From: Deinococcus sp. JMULE3 | Lineage (GTDB): Bacteria; Deinococcota; Deinococci; Deinococcales; Deinococcaceae | DNA length: 64,000 nt | NCBI RefSeq assembly: GCF_013337115.1 | Contig: NZ_SGWE01000002.1 | Span: 62,001-126,000, forward strand | Reading direction: 5' to 3' | Part shown: positions 31,726 through 39,520 of the stretch, one piece after another | How positions within the stretch are numbered: the stretch's first letter is position 1 | Layout: every line of letters starts with the position of its first letter | Program-made: the position numbers and the translations under genes | The notes under the pieces: generated by a model | What the model saw: only the letters and a program-made list of their open reading frames with translations | What the model was told of the DNA's origin: nothing | Database searches by the model: none

Positions 31726-33369
31726 CTATGTCAACCATTCTGCGAGAACTGTTCGGGCCAAAGCTAGCTGTTCCTTCTGAAATGGGTACGCAATACCAGC
31801 CTCGGCGAAAATCCGTTTACTCCCTGTGGTCGCGCCTAACAGCATACTGGACTTCAGGCGTTCAAGAGCCGCATTTCGGTCCTGGTTGAACGCGTGCACG
31901 AATTGGAGCGCTGCGATCATCGCAATCGCAAAATCCACGTTGTAGAAAGCAAAACGGAAGGTATGGGGCTTCTGCCAACCTTTCTTCAGAATGTCCTCGA
32001 ATCCGCTCCAATCCACGCCTGAGGTCTGGACCAACCGGAGGAACTCCGCATCGATCTCCTCGGCAGTCGGCTGTTGCTCCTGCTGATAGATCCAGAGCTC
32101 CAGTCGAGTTCTCTCCTCAACATCGCGGAAGCGTTCCATGATGCGCTCAGCCGTGGAACGTAGATACCAGGTCCGCTCATCTTCTGCGATATTGTGAAGC
32201 TCAAAGAACTCTAACAGGCCTATATAGGTGAATACGAATGCATAGAATTCCTGAACTTCCCAGAAATTCATAAAATCCCAGAAAACATGATCTGGATTGC
32301 TTGATATGGTGTGATTATGTATAGCGTGACCCAGTTCGTGCAAAAAACCCCGGAAGAGATTGACGCCGCCGGTAAAATTACAGACCAGTACTGAACGACC
32401 GGTGGCCATAAAATGAGCGCAGATATTGCCGTTTGGCTTCCCAGGTCTGGGCGCTAGATCGAACCCTTCATACTGTTGGATCTGGTGAACAACTTCCCCG
32501 AATCGGGTATCCAGGCTGTTCAGGACTTGGATTGCCGTAGGTACATATTGATCGAGAGGAAGATCGAATGATTTGGGCTCAACAAGTGCGACCTGCAGAT
32601 CCCACGGTCGCAGTGTGGGGACGCCTAAGGCCTGCGCTCGGTGTGTATGGAGGGAAACATCGACAGGATGGAAGACCTCACTGATCGTCCGAAGCAGTTC
32701 CTCCGTGCCTGCAATGGTGTCATTGCGGTCTAACCAACTGTAACTGGCGTAGTTGGCTTGGCCTGCCTCCGCTGCCATTGCCCGGCGTACGCTGAGTATC
32801 TTCGCGAAGAGGTCGTCAAGTCCTGACGCAGAGGCCATTTCAACAGCCTTGACAGCGTTCCAGACGGCCTCACGTTCGTTGCGGTCTTGGCTTTCGCGCA
32901 GGATGCGCTCAGCGTCCGCCATCGTCAGCATCTTGCCCGCAAACATAACGTGGTGTTGGCTTACGACATCTTGGTATTGCTTCGTCAGTCGCCTGAATTC
33001 CTGCTCCAGTTCGGCCATGCGGGGTGAGGGTGCGGGCCCACTGGCGATCAATGCGGAGACGGCAGGGTTGACAGATTCTAGACCGATCTGGTTGGCCAGT
33101 TCGTTCAGGACGCCGTCGAGCTTCTCGAGTTCAGGTAACCAGTGTTGCGTGTAGCGCTTGTGTAGAGCGTCGGTGGCTTCGTCGCCCGGGCGCTGATATT
33201 GACCGACGATTTGCTCGATCCAGAGCGTTTGGACACGCATTTTGAGCTGGCTCCAGGTGGCGAACCAGGAGGGCAGGTTCGATTGATCAACGGACACCTC
33301 GATCAGCGCCCGGTAATCAGCCATGAGCGCTTGTGCCCTGGCATCCAGGTCTTCGAGCGGGGTGGACAT
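31726..33369 (-). CDS. M3-family metallopeptidase (oligoendopeptidase F-like)
   Basis: 547 residues. HELGH at residues 344-348 is the zinc-binding HExxH of M3 peptidases, and the third ligand lies in the following NFWEVQEFYAFVFT. The N-terminal helical domain is present, so the length fits PepF-like enzymes (about 560-600). No signal peptide, so it acts in the cytoplasm, cutting short peptides. It is the first gene of the set with the two secreted peptides. TATAGT and 7 bases precede the ATG, so expression is leaderless. Confidence 0.88.
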   Translation of the reverse strand: MSTPLEDLDARAQALMADYRALIEVSVDQSNLPSWFATWSQLKMRVQTLWIEQIVGQYQRPGDEATDALHKRYTQHWLPELEKLDGVLNELANQIGLESVNPAVSALIASGPAPSPRMAELEQEFRRLTKQYQDVVSQHHVMFAGKMLTMADAERILRESQDRNEREAVWNAVKAVEMASASGLDDLFAKILSVRRAMAAEAGQANYASYSWLDRNDTIAGTEELLRTISEVFHPVDVSLHTHRAQALGVPTLRPWDLQVALVEPKSFDLPLDQYVPTAIQVLNSLDTRFGEVVHQIQQYEGFDLAPRPGKPNGNICAHFMATGRSVLVCNFTGGVNLFRGFLHELGHAIHNHTISSNPDHVFWDFMNFWEVQEFYAFVFTYIGLLEFFELHNIAEDERTWYLRSTAERIMERFRDVEERTRLELWIYQQEQQPTAEEIDAEFLRLVQTSGVDWSGFEDILKKGWQKPHTFRFAFYNVDFAIAMIAALQFVHAFNQDRNAALERLKSSMLLGATTGSKRIFAEAGIAYPFQKEQLALARTVLAEWLT

Positions 33370-33376
33370 GGCTTAA

Positions 33377-33382
33377 ACTATA
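33377..33382 (-). promoter_or_regulatory. -10 box of the peptidase/CC-peptide operon
   Basis: TATAGT, then 7 bases, then ATG at 33369. The divergent gene starts 20 bases away at 33390, so both promoters share this short interval. Confidence 0.6.
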
Positions 33383-33389
33383 GCGTCGT

Positions 33390-33830
33390 ATGCCGAATTT
33401 AAGCCGTCTTGACCACATGCTGGCGACCGTACCAGCCGTCATCTTGACGCTGGTTGCGTCTGCCCATGTTTGGCGTTGGCATCACGAGACTGTGAGTGCA
33501 TGGCGAGGTGGAGGCTTCGGTATGTATTCGACGATGAGTGATCAGCGGGGTCGTCGTGTGTTCATTTTCGTCCGTGATCAGTATGGTGATTGGCAGCGCG
33601 CGGAGGCGCCGCAGGCTATGAGGCGGGCGAATGAGACAATTATGATTCGAGCTTCTCGACGTAATCTCATTAATTATGGGGAGCAGATAGCGTGTAATTC
33701 AGAGATTAGATTTAAATATCCAGAATTGAAAGCAGTTCGAGTGGATTTTAGAGAAATATCATTTGACGACAAAATGTACACAGTTACCAATTCATTAAAG
33801 GAGTCAGTTACAGTTGAGCCTTGTCGGTAA
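33390..33830 (+). CDS. Unknown protein with GFGMYSTM segment (146 aa)
   Basis: One N-terminal hydrophobic helix (ATVPAVILTLVASAHVW) anchors it, and the rest is probably outside. GFGMYSTMSDQRGRRVF recalls the W/G-x-FxMFS segment of small proteins beside HTTM (vitamin-K-carboxylase-like) membrane proteins; this is from memory of that context. It ends overlapping the next gene by 17 bases. Base composition shifts to AT-rich in its second half, a sign of transfer. Confidence 0.6.
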   Translation: MPNLSRLDHMLATVPAVILTLVASAHVWRWHHETVSAWRGGGFGMYSTMSDQRGRRVFIFVRDQYGDWQRAEAPQAMRRANETIMIRASRRNLINYGEQIACNSEIRFKYPELKAVRVDFREISFDDKMYTVTNSLKESVTVEPCR

Positions 33831-34668
33831 AAAATCTACCATAGAAAGTTTACTTAAGACTGTGGATACATGGCAGACAATCTGCCTCATGACCCTTTTC
33901 ACTTTGTTGACATTCACCGGATTAAATAAACAAATTGAAATGATATACGGTTGTATATTTATATTCGCCGTGATATTTAGAAGTGTTCTCGATAGAGAAT
34001 TATTCTGGTTTGTAGTTTTATTGCTTGTATTGATACCGTCGATTATTGACTGGTGGTCTCTTGGAGGCCATGCATTTCTTGTACTATATTGGATTATTGC
34101 TATTTTCCTATCGTTTTTTTCTAAGGATAGATTGAACTTTGTCGGTAAGGCGGGGCAATATCTGATTGGCTGTGTGTTCCTTTTTGCGGCTATTTGGAAA
34201 TTAATGTCACCAGAATTTGCCGATGGCGATGCGATGAAATACTTTATGATCACAACCGTGCCTATGGGAATAACCACAAGCCCATTTACAGGTTTGGATA
34301 GACATAGCCTATCAATAAATATTAACAATATTAGTCAGCTATTGGCGCAAGATACGACTCAAACTGTAAACCTGGTTGGGAGATTCAGCGTTGACCGCCC
34401 GGCGGCAGTATTCACTGCAATTACTCAATTTATAGAAATCACAATTGCATTTGCTTTTATTGCTCCACTGTCTTATAAATGGTCGATTATTAGAGAAATA
34501 CTTCTAATTTTATTTTTTTTAACAGCATATATAATTATGCCTGTTCCCGGATTCGCTGTGCTTTTCTCTTGCATTGGCTTCGCATTTTCCAAGTCGATAT
34601 ATTCAAAAGCCTTTTTTATATTCGCATTTTTCTTATGGCAAATCATCACCTTACCATTTTTGGGATAA
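33814..34668 (+). CDS. Polytopic membrane protein, HTTM-like (284 aa)
   Basis: About seven or eight hydrophobic segments, with a central AAIWKLMSPEFADGDAMKYF segment that resembles the K-x-x-x-x-W/F-x-x-G turn of HTTM/DoxX-type proteins. TTG start with AAAGGAG 10 bases upstream, inside the preceding gene. Strikingly AT-rich and using ATA, TTA and AGA codons, unlike all pilus genes nearby, so it is probably a recent import. Function unknown; could modify or export the CC-peptides. Confidence 0.65.
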   Translation: MSLVGKKSTIESLLKTVDTWQTICLMTLFTLLTFTGLNKQIEMIYGCIFIFAVIFRSVLDRELFWFVVLLLVLIPSIIDWWSLGGHAFLVLYWIIAIFLSFFSKDRLNFVGKAGQYLIGCVFLFAAIWKLMSPEFADGDAMKYFMITTVPMGITTSPFTGLDRHSLSININNISQLLAQDTTQTVNLVGRFSVDRPAAVFTAITQFIEITIAFAFIAPLSYKWSIIREILLILFFLTAYIIMPVPGFAVLFSCIGFAFSKSIYSKAFFIFAFFLWQIITLPFLG

Positions 34669-34712
34669 TTCTTAGCTCGACATCGTCATGCGATAAATGA
34701 ATTCATTAAAGC

Positions 34713-34747
34713 AGCTTAGAGCCCCTTTTTCTAAGGGGCTCTAAGCT
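34713..34747. terminator. Bidirectional terminator between the peptide island and the pilus operon
   Basis: AGCTTAGAGCCCC pairs perfectly with GGGGCTCTAAGCT across a 9-base loop. It lies between convergent genes ending at 34668 and 34774, so it can serve both. Confidence 0.75.
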
Positions 34748-34773
34748 TGGTTCAGATTGTAGTTGAAAAGAGT

Positions 34774-36000
34774 TCAGGAGCCAGAGCCGATACTGTTCAT
34801 CATGGTCGTCATCGGGAGGAACACGGACACAACGATGACCCCCACCACACCGCCCAGGAAAACGATCAGGATCGGTTCAATGGCGGTCGTCAGGCCTTCG
34901 ACCTGGGTCGTCACCTCGTCGTTGTACATCTCCCCAAGGTAGTTCAGTGTTTCCTTGAGTTTGGACTTGTCCTCGGCTGCGCGGAATTGCAGCCAGTACT
35001 GCTCAGGGAATTGTTTGGGATGGCCGGCCATGACGGGGAACATGGGCAGTCCATCAATGGCCTGTGCGCGCATTTCCCGGAAGTGCTTCTGGTACACGTC
35101 GTTCGCGGCGAGCTGTGCGGTGATGGAGAGGGCGTCATCGAGGGGGATGCTGTTCTTCAGCATCACGGAGAGGCCGCGGCTGACGCGGGCGAGAATGAAC
35201 GTCCTGGTCATCGGCCCGACCAACGGTAACCGCAGGATCCACTCGTCAATCCGGTAGTGACCATCTGGGGTGCTGCGGTACCACCGGAAGAGCAGCACGA
35301 TCCCCACGATCACCCCCACGACACCCAGTGTGACCAGTGGGTTCGAAGCGAGCTCACTGATCGACTTCACGACCTTGGTCAGCGGAGGCAATTCCGCCTT
35401 CAGGCCGTCCAGGATGCCCATGAACGTGGGGACAACCTTGGCCATGATGAAGTACGTCACGATGAAGCACGCGGCCATGATGATGGCGGGGAGGGTCAGG
35501 CCTTTCTTGACCATGCCCGCGATCCGCAGCTGCCACTTGTACATCTCGCTGAGCTCTTTCAGGCTTGGGGCGATGCTGCCGCCTTCAGCCCCCATTTTGA
35601 TGAAGGCGACGAACACCGGGTCGAATGCGTGGGCGTACTGCTTGCGAGCGACCACTTCGTCGAGGGGATGACCTTCGTCGACTTCCTTGCGGACACTCTC
35701 GATGGCCGCGCGAAGCTGCCGGTTGGTGGTGGTCCGGGCCGCCACGCCCAAGGCTTCGCTCTGCGCGACACTGCCCGACCCGAGGAGCTGCGCGAACTGC
35801 TGCGTGAACATGGCCCGGTCCTTCAGGCTGGGGGGGCGGTTCTCCCAGGGCATGGTGATGTCCTGGTTGCGGGTGATGCTGGTGACCTGCACGCCCATGC
35901 CGGTCACCATCCTCTGGGCTTCCTCCTCCGTCGCGGCGACGATCTTGCCCTTGCGTTCTGCGCCGCGGGCGTCGAAGCCCTTGTAATTCCAGGTCCTCAT
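34774..36000 (-). CDS. pilC: PilC, inner-membrane platform of the type IV pilus
   Basis: 408 residues. Two GspF domains (FTQQFAQLLGSGSVAQSEALG and ARVSRGLSVMLKNSIPLDDAL, each followed by hydrophobic helices) and a final IEPILIVFLGGVVGVIVVSVFLPM. PilC anchors the PilB/PilT motors under the pilus. The ATG overlaps the stop of a 40-codon gene as ATGA. It closes the pilus operon, which is unusual: pilC commonly sits beside pilB or pilD. Confidence 0.93.
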   Translation of the reverse strand: MRTWNYKGFDARGAERKGKIVAATEEEAQRMVTGMGVQVTSITRNQDITMPWENRPPSLKDRAMFTQQFAQLLGSGSVAQSEALGVAARTTTNRQLRAAIESVRKEVDEGHPLDEVVARKQYAHAFDPVFVAFIKMGAEGGSIAPSLKELSEMYKWQLRIAGMVKKGLTLPAIIMAACFIVTYFIMAKVVPTFMGILDGLKAELPPLTKVVKSISELASNPLVTLGVVGVIVGIVLLFRWYRSTPDGHYRIDEWILRLPLVGPMTRTFILARVSRGLSVMLKNSIPLDDALSITAQLAANDVYQKHFREMRAQAIDGLPMFPVMAGHPKQFPEQYWLQFRAAEDKSKLKETLNYLGEMYNDEVTTQVEGLTTAIEPILIVFLGGVVGVIVVSVFLPMTTMMNSIGSGS

Positions 36001-36119
36001 GCGGCCAGTGAGCTCGCAGCTGGGATGAGCCAAGCCATCCCGATCAGGGCGGCCCCGAGCAGCCAATCGACGCACACAGGGCGGGCGGTGGTGGCCAGCG
36101 CGGTCACAGGGCGTCTCAT
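35997..36119 (-). CDS. 40-aa membrane peptide coupled to pilC
   Basis: MRRPVTALATTARPVCVDWL then LGAALIGMAWLIPAASSLAA, i.e. a basic N-terminus and one membrane helix. Both ends are ATGA overlaps, with the gene upstream (36116) and with pilC (36000). That double coupling is hard to get by chance. A small helper of the pilus platform is likely; no family known to me. Confidence 0.6.
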   Translation of the reverse strand: MRRPVTALATTARPVCVDWLLGAALIGMAWLIPAASSLAA

Positions 36120-37213
36120 TCGGGCATCCATGCGTAGGCGATGGGGTAGACGCGGCCCTGCGTGTCCTTCGCCTGCCAGGTGATCGTGATGGGCGCGGCG
36201 GACCGCGTGAGGACGGAGATCGTGCCGACCAGCATCGCGCGGGGCATGAGGACGCCGTTCGTGCCACCGCTGCTGTCCCGCTGCGCGAGCTGCGCTTCGA
36301 CGGGCTGGCCGTTCTGGTAGGCGCGCAGGGAGGCGGGGTCGATCTGCATGGCCTGGCTGCTGCTGGTGTTGCTGAGTGAGTAGGTGACGTTGGTGCCGCG
36401 CCCGCGGAAGTTCACGCGCAGGTACTCGGGGACGAGCGTCGTGGTGGGGGTGTACTGGGCCTGCTGTACCTGCGGTGCCACGCTGGGGACTGCCGTGGCG
36501 GGTGCAGAGGCCACTTGCGGAGCCGTCGTAGTTGGCGTGAAGGCGGTGGCAGCGGCCGGGAACGCACTGGGAGCGGTCGGGAACGCCGCCTGCTGGAACA
36601 GGTTGTTCGCCGAAGGGAAGGTGGTAGGTGCTGGTGCGGCGGGTTGCTGGAGGGGAGCTGCCGCAGTGGGGAAGTTCGCCAGCGTTGGCGCGGGGGTACT
36701 ACTCACTGCTGCCGTGCTGGGTGCCGTCCAGTTCATGGCGGGTGCCGAGGCTACGGGCATGGCAGAGGCCAGGGTCGGCACTGCCGTGCCCGGGACACTG
36801 ATGGCGGCGGCTGGGCTGGTGGGGAAGGTCTGGGCCTGGGGGGTAGCCTGCGGCATGACCGGGACGGAGGCGGCCTGGGGCGCTGCGGCGGGCGTGGTGG
36901 AGCGCCCGGACGAGATCGCCTGGGTGATGCGCATCCACTCTGCCTGGTACCGCACGGTCTCCTCCAGGGTGGCCACGCGGATGGTTTGCGGGCTCTGGAT
37001 GTAGATGCTGATGCCGGTCCCCTCGTAATTCGGGATGAAATACGTGCCGTTGGCAATGGTCACAGTTCCGTACGGCAGGAGCTGCACGTTCAGGGGCATG
37101 ACCATCGGCTGGGCGCCGGGCGCGGTCACCACGGCATTGACGGCCGTCTGTGCGGCGCTGAGGCTGGCGGAGCTGAGGAGGGCGGTCAGGACAACGGTGA
37201 GTAACTTCTTCAT
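36116..37213 (-). CDS. Secreted Ala/Pro-rich protein of the pilus operon (365 aa)
   Basis: A signal peptide (MKKLLTVVLTALLSSASLSA) precedes a short N-terminal domain, then about 150 residues of Ala/Pro/Thr-rich linker, then a C-terminal beta domain (YLRVNFRGRGTNVTYSLSN to ITWQAKDTQGRVYPI). It lies between pilQ and pilC and has its own copy of the shared promoter, so it is probably an exported pilus or envelope component. Linker and domain layout suggest crossing the periplasm. Ribosome site GAGG 5-8 bases before ATG. Confidence 0.8.
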   Translation of the reverse strand: MKKLLTVVLTALLSSASLSAAQTAVNAVVTAPGAQPMVMPLNVQLLPYGTVTIANGTYFIPNYEGTGISIYIQSPQTIRVATLEETVRYQAEWMRITQAISSGRSTTPAAAPQAASVPVMPQATPQAQTFPTSPAAAISVPGTAVPTLASAMPVASAPAMNWTAPSTAAVSSTPAPTLANFPTAAAPLQQPAAPAPTTFPSANNLFQQAAFPTAPSAFPAAATAFTPTTTAPQVASAPATAVPSVAPQVQQAQYTPTTTLVPEYLRVNFRGRGTNVTYSLSNTSSSQAMQIDPASLRAYQNGQPVEAQLAQRDSSGGTNGVLMPRAMLVGTISVLTRSAAPITITWQAKDTQGRVYPIAYAWMPE

Positions 37214-37232
37214 GGGATACCTCGCTGGGAGC

Positions 37233-37255
37233 AGTGTGCGTGCAGTAGGGGTGAC
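37233..37255 (-). promoter_or_regulatory. Shared-motif promoter before the secreted pilus-operon protein
   Basis: GTCACCCCTA at 37255-37246, 7 bases, then CACACT at 37238-37233. Here the ATG is 42 bases from the motif start and has its own ribosome site, so this copy is not leaderless. It lies right after the pilQ stop. Confidence 0.62.
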
Positions 37256-37258
37256 GAT

Positions 37259-39520
37259 TTAACGGCCGGGGATCTTGATCTGCGTGACGCCCGCGCCTGG
37301 GGTCACCGTGGGGACAGCCGGGCCGCGCGTGTCGGACCGGTCGGCGGCCTGCAGGCTGATCAGGAGCACGCTGGTGCCCTTCGTGACGCTGGTCTTGCCG
37401 AACAGGGCACCGAGTACGGGGATTTCACTGAGGATTGGCACGCCCTTCTTCGTGGCGCTGTCGTCGGTGGACAGGACGCCGCCCAGGAGGAGGGTCTCGC
37501 CGGGGGTGACGGTGGCGATCGTGGTGAGGGTCTGCTTCTCGACGAGGATGGAATTCTGGACGCCGGCGCGGGGCGTCTGCCCGAGGTCGAGCTGGATCTG
37601 GAGTTCCACGCGGCCGTCAGGGCTCAGGCGGGGCGTCAGGGTGACGTTCAGGCCGTAGTCGTAGGTTTCGCGGGTCTGCGTGGTGGTGCTCGTTCCGCCG
37701 CCCGTGCTGGTGTTCGTCACCGGGAGGAGCAGCTGGCCACCATTGCGGAACACACTGGGCCGACCGTCCTGCGCGACGAACGAGGTGTCGAGCAGGGTGT
37801 TTGCGCGGCCGCTGGTGCGGGCGGCCTGGAGTTTCGCCTCCACGGTGACGGGGCTCAGTCCAGCCGAGTACCCGGCAGTGAGTGCACCGTCCGTGTGCCC
37901 GATGCTGAAGCCGCCCACGCCGACCTTCCAGTCGAGACCGAGGTCTGAGCCGTTGCTGCCGCTGATCTGTTCGATGCGCAGTGCCATGCGGACATCGGGC
38001 AGTCGCGCGTCGAGATCCTCGATGGTGCGCTTCACGCGGGCCACAGCGTCCGGGTTGCCGGTGAGGACCACACTTCGCGTCCGGTCATCCGCGACCACCC
38101 GCACGCCCCCAATCAGGGTGGCGCCCGCGCTCTGTCCCGCGCTCTGACTGGTCGAAGGAGTACTGCCCTGGGTGGTAGATGACGCTGTGCTGCCAGTTCC
38201 CTGTGCTGCTGTGCCGGTCGTGGCCTTCTCGCCGCCCTCCGCCTTGGTGCCGTCCTGCGCGTACAGGGTCCCCAGCTGCTGCACGAGGGTGGCTGCCGTG
38301 GCGTACGCGAGCGGAACGCGCAGGGTGACGGCCTCCATCGTCGGGACCGGGGTGGGCGTGCCCAGACGCACCTGCTGCAGGTAGGCACTGACACGCACCT
38401 GCTCGATCGGCGTGGCCCGCACTTCCAGGCCGCCGCTGACCACGCGGACGGATGCGTTCGGGAAGATCTCCTTCAGGGTCGCGTCCGTCCCGCTGGACAC
38501 GTCCGGGTACACCACGATGACGCGCATGGCTTCGCGCACTTCAGCGGCACTCAGGGCGGTCTGGAAGGCCGTCAGGTCGTCGGCGGGGCCGCGAAGGACG
38601 TACGTGCCCGCGTCCAGCGGTGTGGGCTTCAGGGTGCTGCTGACACTCGCGGCGATGCGGGTGACGAGGTCAGCACTGAGGGACGTCTGGATGGTGCGCT
38701 GCTGCTGCACGTCGGCCGGTGGCACGGCCAGGGGAACGGGCTCCTGATCGGTGGTCGTGGCCGTTCGGTCGGGGGCGTCCTTCTCCAGCTGCGCGAGGGT
38801 GATCTTCGCGGCGGTGAGCGCGGCGGCGCTGGGCGCCTGAAGGTACGCGCGGCCGTACGCGGCGAAGAGTTTCACGTCGTGCAGGGCTGCCAGGGTCGTG
38901 CGGGCCAGGTCGGGGTCCGTGCGGGTCATGGGCACGCTGTCGGTGATGGTGCCTGGAGCGGCGGGTGTGCTCACCTGAGTCGTGAGGAGGGCCTGCACCT
39001 GGGCGACCTGCTCCGCCGTGCCACTGACGATGCTCGCCTCGCCCACGGGGACGATGGTCGTCCCGGTGAGGGTGGCCAGGCGAGCCGCGTCATCGGCCGT
39101 CAGCAGCACGGGGACGGTCACGAGGATGGGCTTGGGCGCGGTCAGCAGGGCGTTGATGGCGCCTGGCGGGGCGATGACCAGCGTGTCGCCGATGAGTTGC
39201 GCGGCGATCTTGTCGCTGTACAGGCTGAGGAGGCGTTCGAGGGCAGCTTTGCCGGTCAGGCCCTTGATGGAGAGGGTGACGGGCACGCTTGGGATATCCC
39301 GGGAGAGGAGGGTGAGGCCAGTCGCTTTGGCGATGGCAGTCAGGACGGTGGAGAGTGGTGCGCCACTGGGGAGCGTGACGGTGACCGTCTTGGCGAGCTT
39401 CGGGTTGCTGGGGAGCGTGACCGCGAGTGCGGGCGTGGCGGTGACGGCCGCCGGGGTGGCGGCGTACGCGGTGAGGGATGCGCTGGACAGGGCCAGCATC
39501 AGGGTCAACATGCGGTTCAT
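37259..39520 (-). CDS. pilQ: PilQ, outer-membrane secretin
   Basis: 753 residues. Signal peptide, an N-terminal STN-like region (LTLLSRDIPSVPVTLSIKGL), N1-type repeats, and the secretin core with ALRIEQISGSNGSDLGLDW, YGLNVTLTPRLSPDGRVELQIQLDLGQ and the typical ETLLLGGVLSTDD..., KKGVPILSEIPVLGALFGK. It forms the outer-membrane channel for pili. A Thr/Ser/Gly stretch interrupts the core. The ATG overlaps the previous stop, with CCAGGAGG before it; a shared-motif promoter lies 46 bases upstream. Confidence 0.93.
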   Translation of the reverse strand: MNRMLTLMLALSSASLTAYAATPAAVTATPALAVTLPSNPKLAKTVTVTLPSGAPLSTVLTAIAKATGLTLLSRDIPSVPVTLSIKGLTGKAALERLLSLYSDKIAAQLIGDTLVIAPPGAINALLTAPKPILVTVPVLLTADDAARLATLTGTTIVPVGEASIVSGTAEQVAQVQALLTTQVSTPAAPGTITDSVPMTRTDPDLARTTLAALHDVKLFAAYGRAYLQAPSAAALTAAKITLAQLEKDAPDRTATTTDQEPVPLAVPPADVQQQRTIQTSLSADLVTRIAASVSSTLKPTPLDAGTYVLRGPADDLTAFQTALSAAEVREAMRVIVVYPDVSSGTDATLKEIFPNASVRVVSGGLEVRATPIEQVRVSAYLQQVRLGTPTPVPTMEAVTLRVPLAYATAATLVQQLGTLYAQDGTKAEGGEKATTGTAAQGTGSTASSTTQGSTPSTSQSAGQSAGATLIGGVRVVADDRTRSVVLTGNPDAVARVKRTIEDLDARLPDVRMALRIEQISGSNGSDLGLDWKVGVGGFSIGHTDGALTAGYSAGLSPVTVEAKLQAARTSGRANTLLDTSFVAQDGRPSVFRNGGQLLLPVTNTSTGGGTSTTTQTRETYDYGLNVTLTPRLSPDGRVELQIQLDLGQTPRAGVQNSILVEKQTLTTIATVTPGETLLLGGVLSTDDSATKKGVPILSEIPVLGALFGKTSVTKGTSVLLISLQAADRSDTRGPAVPTVTPGAGVTQIKIPGR

